From an uncultured Mobiluncus sp. (GTDB taxonomy: Bacteria > Actinomycetota > Actinomycetes > Actinomycetales > Actinomycetaceae): a stretch of DNA of 64,000 nucleotides. The position numbers and the translations under genes were made by a program. The notes under the pieces were generated by a model that was not told the origin of the DNA, did not search any database, and saw nothing but the letters and a program-made list of their open reading frames with translations. Position 1 is the stretch's first letter. The number at the start of each line of letters is the position of its first letter. The stretch lies in contig NZ_CALUCZ010000012.1 in NCBI RefSeq assembly GCF_943914685.1, positions 13,767 through 77,766 on the forward strand. The letters are read 5' to 3'. Shown here piece after piece: positions 24,761 through 33,394 of the stretch.

Positions 24761-24950
24761 CATGACGGAGGCGCAGCCGACATCATTAGTTTCCATTAGG
24801 GCAGGGAAATCCTTTGGGAGGCCCGGAAGCGAAAGGGGAGGCTGCCGAGGACGCGAACCGTTCCCAAGGGGAAGCGTCCGGGCGAGCGGAAAATATCCGT
24901 TCGACTGTCGCTATTGCGGAGAGCTGTCATGACGCATACGCGCAAGGTAT
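24761..24950 (+). ncRNA. Lysine riboswitch (L-box)
   Basis: This leader has the conserved pieces of the lysine riboswitch as I know it: GGAGGCGC (24767-24774; family GAGGNGC) and GAAAGGGGAG followed by CTGCCGAGGACGC (24831-24854; family GAAAGGGGAGCGTCGCCGAAG). The closing P1 helix would pair CATGAC (24761-24766) with GTCATG (24926-24931). When P1 does not form, CATGAC at 24928-24933 is free to pair with GTCATG at 24954-24959, the left arm of the terminator, as an antiterminator. Lysine binding would favour P1 and therefore termination. The downstream genes encode an amino acid importer. Exact ends are approximate. Confidence 0.8.
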
Positions 24951-24977
24951 GGGGTCATGGAGCATGACCCCTTTTTT
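24951..24977 (+). terminator. Riboswitch-controlled intrinsic terminator
   Basis: GGGGTCATG-GAG-CATGACCCC followed by six T residues is a perfect 9-bp stem with a 3-nt loop. It lies between the riboswitch and the binding-protein gene, and its left arm overlaps the antiterminator pairing. Confidence 0.92.
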
Positions 24978-25030
24978 GGTGCCATGTTCGAGCTTTCGAA
25001 AGTTGTTTGCAACGATTGAAAGGACTAATG

Positions 25031-25900
25031 ATGAACAAGATACTGAGTGGTGCGGCCCTGCTGGCTGCAGCTTTTTCCCTCGCTGCCTGCGGGGCGGGTC
25101 CCGCGGCTGATAACGCAGCTGGTGAAAGCGGGGCGATTCCCGGCCTTGAGGATGGTGTTTTCACCGTTGGTATGGAAGCTGCCTACGCTCCCTACAACTG
25201 GGCGCAGCCTGATAAATCTAATGACGCGGTGCCCATCAAAGATTCCGCCTTGTACGCCAATGGCTACGACGTGATGACCGCCAAACAGATTGCGGACGCC
25301 AACGGCTGGAAACTCGAAATTAAGCAGCTGGAGTGGGATTCCCTGATTCCGGCGGTGCAATCCGGGGAAATCGATGCCGCGATTGCGGGCCAGTCCATGA
25401 CCAAGGAACGCGAAGAAACCGTGGACTTTGCCGGGCCCTACCTCTACGCCCGCATCATCGTTCTGACCAAGGCGGATTCCAAGTTCGCCAATGCGAAAGG
25501 CTTAGCTGACCTGGCCGGAGGCCGGACCACCAGCCAAACCGGCACTGTGTGGTACGACACGTTGATTCCGCAAATTAAGGGTGCCCAGCGGCAGTCTCCC
25601 GCCGAATCCGCTCCGGCGATGCTGGTGGCTTTGGAAACCGGCAAGGTTGATTATGTGGTCACCGATATGCCCACCGGTCAAGGAGCGATGGCTGCGTACC
25701 CGGATATGAAGATTTTGGACTTCCCCGACGATGGCGACGACTTCCAGGTTTCGGACGAGGACATTAACATCGGCGTGTCCATTAAGAAAGGCAACACCGC
25801 TCTGAAGGACGCCATCAACAAGGCCCTGTCCGGTAAGACCGCCAAAGACTTCGACGCCATGATGGCCGACGCGGTAAAGATTCAGCCCCAAGAGGATTAA
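25031..25900 (+). CDS. Amino acid ABC transporter substrate-binding lipoprotein, probably lysine
   Basis: A 289-residue family 3 solute-binding lipoprotein. The signal peptide ends in LAAC with Cys20 lipidated. The binding domain has the family pattern: FTVGMEAAYAPYNW, GYDVMTAKQIADANG, DSLIPAVQSGEIDAAIAGQSMT, REETVDFAGPY and VDYVVTDMPT. I chose ATG 25031 over ATG 25028 because it lies 7 nt from AAAGGA. The lysine riboswitch immediately upstream is the basis for proposing lysine as ligand; the family also binds arginine, histidine and glutamine. Confidence 0.9.
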   Translation: MNKILSGAALLAAAFSLAACGAGPAADNAAGESGAIPGLEDGVFTVGMEAAYAPYNWAQPDKSNDAVPIKDSALYANGYDVMTAKQIADANGWKLEIKQLEWDSLIPAVQSGEIDAAIAGQSMTKEREETVDFAGPYLYARIIVLTKADSKFANAKGLADLAGGRTTSQTGTVWYDTLIPQIKGAQRQSPAESAPAMLVALETGKVDYVVTDMPTGQGAMAAYPDMKILDFPDDGDDFQVSDEDINIGVSIKKGNTALKDAINKALSGKTAKDFDAMMADAVKIQPQED

Positions 25901-25936
25901 TCCGCCAACCGCACTGAAACACGTCAGGAGAGAAAA

Positions 25937-26848
25937 ATGTTGTGGACACTGTGGCAGGACATCGTAACGCTGCTGAATAAGTACGGTGGCGTGTACTTGA
26001 CAGGTATCGTCAACACGGTGCTCCTCGCGACTATCGCCACCCTGCTGGGCTGTGTAATCGGTTTTGCCTGCGGGATTTTGAACACAATTCCGCACCCTCC
26101 AACCGATCCTCTGCCCAAGCGGATTATTTTGGCGATAATCCGAGTCATCATTCGGATTTATGTGGAAGTGTTCCGCGGCACTCCGATGATTTTGCAGGCG
26201 GTGTTCATTTACTACGGTCTGCCCTACTTCACGAATAATGCGTTGCAGTTCCAGTCCATGTGGGGAGTTTCGATTTTCGTCGTCTCCATCAACACCGGTG
26301 CCTACATCGCGGAATCTGTGCGCGGGGGCATCATCAGCGTGGATCCTGGCCAGACCGAGGGGGCTAGGGCGATTGGCATGACCCACTTCCAGACCATGCT
26401 CTATGTCATCTTGCCCCAGGCTTTGCGCAACCTACTGCCGCAAATCGGCAACAACTTCATCATCAACATCAAAGACACTTCGGTCATGTTCATCATCGGG
26501 TTCTCGGAGTTTTTCTCAGTTCACAAGATGGTGTCGGGTGCCGTTTTCAAGTACTTCCCCTCCGCTACCATCGAGATGGTGGGGTATTTGACGCTGACCC
26601 TGCTGTCCTCTTTCCTGTTGCGGAAACTGGAAAAGAAGATTGACGGTGACGATGCTTACGAACTGTTGCCTGGTGCGGTGGGCGAGGAACAGAGCGATTA
26701 CGAACTGATGAACGAAGACCAACTTGTGATGGCCGCCGGAAACTACACCTTCCCTGACCCCGCCAAACGTCCGGCGCGTAAGGGAAAACCTGCCGGGAAA
26801 CCAACGCCAGACAAACCGGCACGCCCCGAGGGAGGACAGAACTCATGA
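25937..26848 (+). CDS. Amino acid ABC transporter permease (HisMQ/GlnP family)
   Basis: A 303-residue permease with the family core (FRGTPMILQAVFIYYGLP, then the EAA loop EGARAIGMTHFQTMLYVILPQALRNLLP) and about five or six helices. A hydrophilic C-terminal tail of about 70 residues ends Lys/Pro/Arg-rich (PAKRPARKGKPAGKPTPDKPARPEG), longer than usual for the family. It overlaps the ATPase gene by ATGA, so the three genes form one transcription unit under the riboswitch. Confidence 0.92.
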   Translation: MLWTLWQDIVTLLNKYGGVYLTGIVNTVLLATIATLLGCVIGFACGILNTIPHPPTDPLPKRIILAIIRVIIRIYVEVFRGTPMILQAVFIYYGLPYFTNNALQFQSMWGVSIFVVSINTGAYIAESVRGGIISVDPGQTEGARAIGMTHFQTMLYVILPQALRNLLPQIGNNFIINIKDTSVMFIIGFSEFFSVHKMVSGAVFKYFPSATIEMVGYLTLTLLSSFLLRKLEKKIDGDDAYELLPGAVGEEQSDYELMNEDQLVMAAGNYTFPDPAKRPARKGKPAGKPTPDKPARPEGGQNS

Positions 26849-27606
26849 GCGAATCGAACACCGCGGTGAACACCAGCGACGAAATCATCACGGTACGTCA
26901 CCTCTCAAAGTCTTTCGGCACTCACGAGGTACTGAAAGACATTGACTTTGCGGTGCGGCCGGGGGACGTGGCGTCCATTATCGGGGCGTCCGGTTCCGGG
27001 AAATCGACCTTGCTGCGTTGCATCAACCTGTTGGAAACCCCTACCTCGGGCGAAATCCTCTACCACGGGACGAATATCCTGGACCATTCCATGAAAAAGG
27101 CGAAATATCGGTCCAAAGTGGGCATGGTGTTTCAATCATTCAACCTGTTCAACAATATGACCGTGCTGAAGAACTGCATGATTGGTCAGATGAAAGTCCT
27201 GGGTCGGTCTCGTGAGGAATCTCGGGAAAAGGCATTGGAGTATCTGGATAAAGTCGGAATGAGCCCGTTCTTGAACGCGAAACCGCGGCAACTGTCCGGC
27301 GGGCAAAAGCAGCGGGTGGCGATTTCTCGTGCTCTGGCGATGGATCCGGAAGTTCTGCTGTTCGACGAACCGACCTCGGCGTTGGATCCGGAAATGGTCG
27401 GGGAAGTCATCGAGGTCATTAAGAAGTTGGCCCAAGAGGGGATGACGATGCTGGTGGTGACCCACGAGATGGCTTTCGCCCGCACGGTCAGCAAGAACGT
27501 GGTGTTCATGGCAGATGGGGTCATCGCGGAGCAAGGTCCCCCCGAGCAGCTATTCCAGCACCCGCAGCGGGAGCGGACCCGCGATTTCTTGGCGCGTTAT
27601 CTCTGA
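26845..27606 (+). CDS. Amino acid ABC transporter ATP-binding protein
   Basis: A 253-residue ATPase of the polar amino acid (GlnQ/HisP) type, with Walker A GASGSGKST, Q-loop FQSFNLF, signature LSGGQKQR, Walker B VLLFDEPTSALDPE and H-loop VVTHEM. It ends with the family tail (PPEQLFQHPQRERTRDFLARYL). It energises the putative lysine importer. All catalytic residues are present. Confidence 0.94.
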   Translation: MSESNTAVNTSDEIITVRHLSKSFGTHEVLKDIDFAVRPGDVASIIGASGSGKSTLLRCINLLETPTSGEILYHGTNILDHSMKKAKYRSKVGMVFQSFNLFNNMTVLKNCMIGQMKVLGRSREESREKALEYLDKVGMSPFLNAKPRQLSGGQKQRVAISRALAMDPEVLLFDEPTSALDPEMVGEVIEVIKKLAQEGMTMLVVTHEMAFARTVSKNVVFMADGVIAEQGPPEQLFQHPQRERTRDFLARYL

Positions 27607-27687
27607 ATTCGCGTCATCGCACGTCGTGGGTAATTTTTCCGTAACAAAACTATTCCCTTATATACATTTGTGGAGTATAATTTCTTT

Positions 27688-28662
27688 ATGGAACAGAAAT
27701 TTATGGCGTTACGCGATTTGCGGCCCGGTGCATTTTTGCGTCTGCGGCGTGGTGTGCTGGGATTGACCCAGGCGGAGCTGGCAGCGATGACCGGAGTTCC
27801 CCAGTCCCACATCAGTGCTTTTGAAAACCACAAGCGGCGCATCTCCGTTGTCGAAGAAACTGCCTTGGCGAAAGCGCTGAGCGTACCGGCGCACACTTTG
27901 ATGAGCATGAAACGTCACGTGGTGCGGGGGATTTTTTCGCGGCACGGCTACGATGAAATTTTCCTGTTCGGCCCCGCCTCTACTGGTCAAGATGATGCGT
28001 TTACCCCGATAGATTTCCTGGTCAGCACCACCAATCCGCTAGGAATGCTGGATTTGATTGGCTTGCAAAATGAACTCGAAAATGCGCTGAGCACCACGGT
28101 CTACGTGTCTGTCGACACTGGTTGGGGCAACGCAAAAGTCGATCGTTTCCCCCGTGAAGTCACGAAGTCTGACAATAAGTTCCGGCCCTTGTTGGTGGAT
28201 TTATACCGATTCGGGAATGTTTTTTCACCGCGTGAGATTGAAGAGTATCCCTATTTTCAAAAGTGGGGATTCCCCAAGTCCCTTTACCCCTACGATGTTT
28301 CCGCCTCCCGGTGGCGGGTAGAGGATATGTCCCGGGTTTTGGACGTGGGCAGCGGCATCGTCTCCGGCGACCCGCAGGCATTCTTGGAAAAGACCCCGGC
28401 GGGGATTCAGTCCCGTTTCGCCGCTTACCACGCCATTGCGGTGCTGGTTGAATCCGCGGCGAAAGTCCATTCCGATGTCAAGGAAGCCAACCCGGCAATT
28501 CCTTGGGCGGCCTTGTGGGGGCTGCATTGCCGGCTCCAGCAGACCGCCGATGAGATAGACGCAATCGTGGCTTGGTCCTCTTTGCGTGAGGATTTTCCCA
28601 AAATACTCGATGCTCTGAGCTCGATTACTTTCCCTGACAGCGGCACCGAGGCGACTGCGTAA
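27688..28662 (+). CDS. XRE helix-turn-helix fused to degenerate MNT nucleotidyltransferase and HEPN/HepT (DUF86-like) domains
   Basis: A 324-residue three-part protein. Residues 12-66 are an XRE helix-turn-helix (RRGVLGLTQAELAAMTGVPQ). Residues 72-145 resemble the MntA minimal nucleotidyltransferase, aligning FLFGPASTG..TPIDFLVS with the family GS..RG..SDIDLLV; the Ser, one Asp of the DxD pair and the third Asp are lost. Residues 210-312 resemble HepT/DUF86, with ANPAIPWAALWGLHCRLQQ in place of the family PEIPW..I.GLRNRLAH; the catalytic Arg, His and Tyr are gone. The sequence suggests a toxin-antitoxin pair turned into a one-chain regulator. TATAAT (27676-27681) lies 6 nt before the ATG (leaderless). 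The ABC exporter gene starts at the next base, so this protein probably controls it. Domain calls were made by eye. Confidence 0.72.
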   Translation: MEQKFMALRDLRPGAFLRLRRGVLGLTQAELAAMTGVPQSHISAFENHKRRISVVEETALAKALSVPAHTLMSMKRHVVRGIFSRHGYDEIFLFGPASTGQDDAFTPIDFLVSTTNPLGMLDLIGLQNELENALSTTVYVSVDTGWGNAKVDRFPREVTKSDNKFRPLLVDLYRFGNVFSPREIEEYPYFQKWGFPKSLYPYDVSASRWRVEDMSRVLDVGSGIVSGDPQAFLEKTPAGIQSRFAAYHAIAVLVESAAKVHSDVKEANPAIPWAALWGLHCRLQQTADEIDAIVAWSSLREDFPKILDALSSITFPDSGTEATA

Positions 28663-30663
28663 GTGGAAGATAATGCCCGCGCGCGCGAGTTTTTACAACG
28701 TCGCGCTGTCGAAGAACACGTTGCGCTGCCGCCGCTGTTGAGGACCCCGCGCACTTGGCACTGGCCGCTGCGCAGCCCCCAGGGTGAACCTGCCGTTTAT
28801 CCTGCTAACCCCCACCGTTATGCCCGAAAACTCGTTGGCTCTATGTTTGGTGTGCTCGCGCTCGGTTCCCTGGTGACAGGGCTGAACTATGCGGTGTCGG
28901 TCAGCGTACCCTGGGCGCTGGGAATGGTGCTGGACGCGGGGTTAGAACACGGCTTGACCAGGGAAATCTGGGTTCGGTTGGCGGTTCTCGCCCTGGTTAT
29001 CCTGGGTGTGGCGCTGACCCAAATGGCGGGACAGCTCACTGAAATCGCGGTCCAGATGACCGCGGTAGCGACCCCCGCGCGGGTAGCCGGTCGAAAGTTA
29101 GCTCTAGATGGGCGCGCTGTGAACCGGGAACTGGAATCCGGCGATGTGGTCACCTCGATGCTGACAGACGTGGACCGGATTGGCCGAGCGGCGCTGTGGA
29201 TTCCCGAAATGGTGGGCGCTATTCTCTCTACCGTCATGATTCTGGTCATCATGTTTCGCACCTCGCCACCTTTGGCCTGGACGGTACTCATCGGGTTACC
29301 CATCGTCACGCTACTGATAGGGCTGTTGGGCAAACCGCTGCAGCGGCGGCAAACCGAGAACCGGGAAGAGCAGGGCAAACTGACGGAAATCTCGGCTGAC
29401 GCGGTGGCAGGGCTGCGGGTCCTACGCGGCATCGGCGGCGAGGACGTGTTCGGACGTCACTATCAGGGGCAGTCGGCTCGCGTGCGCGATGCGGGGATTC
29501 GAGTCGCTCTGCCCGCGGCGTTGCTGGGCGTGCTGCGTTCGGTCATACCCATGTTGTTTACCGCCCTGGTGGTGGGTATCGGGGCGATTCTGTATTTTCA
29601 CAATGAACTGTCAGTAGGCAGTTTGGTTGCGTTCTTTGGGTTTTCACAGTTCTTGCGCAACCCCATCGTGGTCGCCACCCGGTCACTGGAAGAATTCACC
29701 AGAGCTTGGGTCGGGATTCGCAAACTTGCGCGGATTCAAGGCGTCACCTCCCTGGTGAGCGACGATATGGCGGAAGTTCCCGAGGGGGCGCCGCACCAAG
29801 ATGCCTCATCGCCAGCGCAGTGGCAGGAAAAGGATTTCGCTTTGGCCCACCTCACCGACACGGTCAGTGAGGTAACGGTGAAACCGGGCTTGATTACCGG
29901 CCTGGTCTGCGCCAATCCTGACGCCAGCGCCGCGACCGCCCGGCGGCTGGCTCGTCAAGAGGACAGCGCGCAACCGACCCTTCTGATTGATGGAACCGAC
30001 GCGAGAACGCTACCCCTCGACCTGGTGCGCCGCGCCATTATACTGTCAGACACCGACCCGCAGCTTTTTGCCGGAACCTTGCGAGACCAGGTGCGAGGGG
30101 CCAACTCGCCGGAGCCTCGCGAACGGGGGGTGCGCGAACTCGTGTGGCGCGACGTCATCGAAAACGCGACCCGGCAGGAGGACTCGCTCATCGTTCCCGA
30201 AGATGATGAGCGCGATTCGCAATGGTTGGCTGCGTTGCACGTGGCAGATGCCGATGACGTGGTGGAATCCGTGAACGGTGGCCTGGACGGGGCGGTGGCG
30301 GAAAAAGGGCGCACGCTCTCTGGCGGTCAGCGTCAGCGTGTCGCCCTGGCTCGCGTGGTAGCTGCCGATCCAGCGGTGCTGGTCACTATTGAGCCGACTT
30401 CCGCGGTCGATTCGCACACGGAATCGCGGGTCGCTCAGCGTTTGTCACAAGCGCGGCACGGCAAAACCACCGTCATTGTCTCGGCGTCAGTGCTGGTGCT
30501 GGAGCATTGTGACGAAGTCATTGTGCTCGACGACGCGGGCCGGGAAACCGTCCGTGGCTCACACCGGGAGCTTCGGGAAAAAGCCCGGTCGGGAGACCCC
30601 GCGGCCACGCCGTACCTGGCTATCATCAACCGCTCGGTGCAAAGCGGGGGTGAACCGTCATGA
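28663..30663 (+). CDS. ABC exporter half-transporter with degenerate nucleotide-binding site
   Basis: A 666-residue type IV ABC exporter half: a cytoplasmic lead of about 55 residues, six helices to about residue 340, and an ATPase domain from about 390. The ATPase is partly dead. Where Walker A should be (413-425) the sequence is GLVCANPDASAAT with no GxxGxGKS. Walker B is VLVTIEPT (572-579), lacking its Asp, and the H-loop position reads VSAS. The signature LSGGQRQR (552-559) is perfect. It starts with GTG right after the regulator stop and overlaps its partner by ATGA. Function must depend on the partner, with which it would form a heterodimer; the substrate is unknown. Confidence 0.88.
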   Translation: MEDNARAREFLQRRAVEEHVALPPLLRTPRTWHWPLRSPQGEPAVYPANPHRYARKLVGSMFGVLALGSLVTGLNYAVSVSVPWALGMVLDAGLEHGLTREIWVRLAVLALVILGVALTQMAGQLTEIAVQMTAVATPARVAGRKLALDGRAVNRELESGDVVTSMLTDVDRIGRAALWIPEMVGAILSTVMILVIMFRTSPPLAWTVLIGLPIVTLLIGLLGKPLQRRQTENREEQGKLTEISADAVAGLRVLRGIGGEDVFGRHYQGQSARVRDAGIRVALPAALLGVLRSVIPMLFTALVVGIGAILYFHNELSVGSLVAFFGFSQFLRNPIVVATRSLEEFTRAWVGIRKLARIQGVTSLVSDDMAEVPEGAPHQDASSPAQWQEKDFALAHLTDTVSEVTVKPGLITGLVCANPDASAATARRLARQEDSAQPTLLIDGTDARTLPLDLVRRAIILSDTDPQLFAGTLRDQVRGANSPEPRERGVRELVWRDVIENATRQEDSLIVPEDDERDSQWLAALHVADADDVVESVNGGLDGAVAEKGRTLSGGQRQRVALARVVAADPAVLVTIEPTSAVDSHTESRVAQRLSQARHGKTTVIVSASVLVLEHCDEVIVLDDAGRETVRGSHRELREKARSGDPAATPYLAIINRSVQSGGEPS

Positions 30664-32465
30664 AACTGCCTTTGGCCAGCGGAAAACTGGTGATGCGTGG
30701 GGTTAAAGACCTGATTCATGACTATCGCGGCGCGATTGGGTCAGTGGTGGGGCTGCAGCTGGTGTCGTCCCTGGCAGGAGTGACCCTCCCGTGGCTGCTG
30801 GGACGCATCATTGACCGTATTCAAGCCGGGGTCGCCAGCCGCGACTGGGTCGGTCAACAGATAGTGATTGCCCTGGTAGTGGTCGCGGTGGCGGCAATAT
30901 TTTCGTTCCTGGCGGAATACCGCGCCCGGGTGATGGGCGAGCGGATTTTTGCCCACCTGCGCGACGGCTTGGTCGACTCTGTCATTCACCTGCCTCTGTC
31001 GACCGTGGAAAGTGCCGGCACCGGAGACTTGGTGGGGCGCACCACGCGAGACATTGAACGCCTGCAATTCATGATTCGCCAGGGTATTGCGGCGATTCTG
31101 ATGATTACCACGACGTTGGTGGTGACGTTTGTGGCGGCGTTTCTGACCTCCCCGCAACTGGCATTTGTGCTGCTCATCGGGCCGTTGGGGGTGTGGCCGC
31201 TGATGGCGTGGTATTTACCGCGGACGGTTCCCGCCTATCGGTCCTCAGCTCGGTCTTGGGCGGATTTGTCCGGTTCGGTAGCGGAAACTCTGGATCAGGC
31301 GGACACGGTTGACGCTCTGGGGCTGTCAGGGAAACGGATTGCTCAGCTCGATGTCATTATTCGCGAAATCTGGCGTCAGGAACGCTACAGTGCCTGGATG
31401 CGTTCCTGGTTGTTCCTGGGAATTGTGTGCGCCACCTTGTCTCCCCTGATAGTTATCGTGTTGCTGGGAGCCTGGTTGGTGCCCAGCGGAGCCTTGACTA
31501 TCGGGGCTGTTTCTACGATTGCGCTCTATGCCTATCAAGTGCGCGGGCCGGTGTGGGAAGCAACTTTCTGGGTAGACGTTTCCATGGAGGCCTACACTTC
31601 GCTGGCACGGATTTTTGGTGTCGCACAAGTCGAGCCGGACCGGGAAGCCCGTGCCCACGCGCCCGCCGGTACGCCCGCGATAGTGGCTCGGGACGTTAGC
31701 TACGCCTACCACGCGGGGCAAAATGTGCTGCACGAAGTGTCTCTGGAACTTCGAGTGGGTGAAACGTTGGCGATTGTCGGCCCCTCGGGTGCCGGTAAGT
31801 CAACTTTTGGGCGAATGCTGGCGGGCATTCACCCGCCCACCAGCGGGTCCGTGACGGTCGGGGGAGTGCGGCTGGTGGACTTGCCCGAAAGCGAACTGCA
31901 CCAGCAAGTCGCTTTGGTCACGCAAGAACAGCACGTGTTTACCGGAACGATTGCCTCCAACCTGCGTCTGGCGCGGCCCGACGCGAGCGATGAGGAACTG
32001 TGGGCGGTGCTCGACGCGGTGGGAGTGGACTGGGTTCGCGGCTTGGGACGAACCGACACCCCGGCCTCTACCGCACCATCTGGCCCAGAGGGGAAATCGC
32101 CGGCAGAAACAGAAAAAACCGGGCTTTATGCGGAAGTCGGCGGCGCTGGAATGAAGCTGAACCCGGCGCAGGTCCAGCAGCTTGCCTTGGCGCGAATCGT
32201 GCTGTTGAACCCCCACACTTTGGTGCTGGACGAGGCAACTTCACTGATGGATCCCTCCGCGGCCCGCTCGCTGGAGCAGTCGTTGTCGCGAGTGTTGGCG
32301 GGACGCAGCGTTATCGCCATCGCCCACCGGCTCTATACCGCCCACGATGCTGACCGGGTGGCAGTCATGATGGACGGGAGAATCGTGGAATTGGGTACGC
32401 ACGATGAACTCGTGGCGGCCGGCGGGGAATATGCCTCGCTGTGGGCATCTTGGCAGCAAGATTAG
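30660..32465 (+). CDS. ABC exporter half-transporter with intact Walker motifs but altered signature
   Basis: A 601-residue ABC exporter half with six helices (about residues 25-310) and an ATPase domain. Walker A is GPSGAGKST (374-382), Walker B is TLVLDEAT (520-527) and the H-loop is AHRL (His556), all intact. The signature reads LNPAQ (500-504) where LSGGQ is expected, and the segment before it has an unusual Pro/Glu/Lys-rich insert (residues 464-488). With the preceding protein it would form one competent ATP site (these Walker motifs plus the partner LSGGQ) and one site with nothing intact. The gene overlaps its partner by 4 bp. Confidence 0.9.
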   Translation: MKLPLASGKLVMRGVKDLIHDYRGAIGSVVGLQLVSSLAGVTLPWLLGRIIDRIQAGVASRDWVGQQIVIALVVVAVAAIFSFLAEYRARVMGERIFAHLRDGLVDSVIHLPLSTVESAGTGDLVGRTTRDIERLQFMIRQGIAAILMITTTLVVTFVAAFLTSPQLAFVLLIGPLGVWPLMAWYLPRTVPAYRSSARSWADLSGSVAETLDQADTVDALGLSGKRIAQLDVIIREIWRQERYSAWMRSWLFLGIVCATLSPLIVIVLLGAWLVPSGALTIGAVSTIALYAYQVRGPVWEATFWVDVSMEAYTSLARIFGVAQVEPDREARAHAPAGTPAIVARDVSYAYHAGQNVLHEVSLELRVGETLAIVGPSGAGKSTFGRMLAGIHPPTSGSVTVGGVRLVDLPESELHQQVALVTQEQHVFTGTIASNLRLARPDASDEELWAVLDAVGVDWVRGLGRTDTPASTAPSGPEGKSPAETEKTGLYAEVGGAGMKLNPAQVQQLALARIVLLNPHTLVLDEATSLMDPSAARSLEQSLSRVLAGRSVIAIAHRLYTAHDADRVAVMMDGRIVELGTHDELVAAGGEYASLWASWQQD

Positions 32466-32474
32466 AGGCCGAAA

Positions 32475-33200
32475 CTATCCCAGGAAACGGGTTTCGAGGC
32501 GTTCCTCTACGACTTCTTCACCGTCTTTGGTCACGACCCAAGCTGACTTGCCCGACACTTCGCTGACCGCTTCGGCCAGCTCGGTGCCGCGGTAGACCAA
32601 ACCCACATTGTTATCGGTGCAGTAGGTTTTCCCCAAGACACCCTCGGCGACCAGACGATGCACCGTGGGGCGACGGCGCTTTTCGACGTCGTAATGTACG
32701 CCGTTGTCGTAGGGAATCAGGCCCAGACCGTTGGTGACGGCGCGAAGTTCGGGACCGAAAGAATCCGTGGTGCCGCCCCGGTGCCAACATATAGAACCGG
32801 CAGAAACACCGGCCAAGACGACGCCAGCCTCCCAGACTCGGCGGAAAATCTGGTCTAGGCCGTGAACCCGCCACACCGCCAGCAGGTTTGCCACCGAACC
32901 CCCGTCGACCCACACCGCGTCTTGTTCCAGGAGATAGCTTTCGATGTCCTCCACGTTGGGCATGACAAACAGTTGCAGCGGGTTCAGTTCCACTCCCGCC
33001 AGGCGAGCCGCTTCGTAGCGTTGGGCTAGCCGGTAATGCTGGTCGCCGGCCGCGGTATCCAGGTAGCCCAGTTTCGGTTTGGAACGGGTGGTGCCGGACA
33101 GTTCGAGGGAATATTTCACCAGGTGGTTGAACTCTGTAAAGATGCGGTCTCCGTTTTTGTATCCACCGGAGGTCGCCAAGATAGTTGGGGTTTTCGTCAT
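32475..33200 (-). CDS. Peptidase E (S51 family) dipeptidase-like protein
   Basis: A 241-residue protein of peptidase family S51, which in other bacteria cleaves Asp-Xaa dipeptides. The nucleophile Ser lies in VLAGVSAGSICW; ILATSGG at the N-terminus, VWVDGGSVANLL, and the His in NGVHYD fit the family. The ATG at 33200 has TAGGAT (33208-33213, reverse strand) 7 nt upstream and no Shine-Dalgarno, so it is probably leaderless. It converges on the ABC exporter genes with 9 bp between stops. Cytoplasmic. Confidence 0.88.
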   Translation of the reverse strand: MTKTPTILATSGGYKNGDRIFTEFNHLVKYSLELSGTTRSKPKLGYLDTAAGDQHYRLAQRYEAARLAGVELNPLQLFVMPNVEDIESYLLEQDAVWVDGGSVANLLAVWRVHGLDQIFRRVWEAGVVLAGVSAGSICWHRGGTTDSFGPELRAVTNGLGLIPYDNGVHYDVEKRRRPTVHRLVAEGVLGKTYCTDNNVGLVYRGTELAEAVSEVSGKSAWVVTKDGEEVVEERLETRFLG

Positions 33201-33394
33201 AAGGACTATCCTAGCCGGGGGAGCCTCGCGAATCATTCGCGGGGTGTGGTTTCGGGTGTTTGGCCGCCGACGCGGCCCGGTCTGGCATAGGATTAAGCCT
33301 GAGAACAGAGGTAAAGCGGCGCTGAAAAGCGGAATCGCCTGTTTGAGTTGCCAGGATTACCGAAAATAAGTTATACCGAAAATTGGGATAAAAA

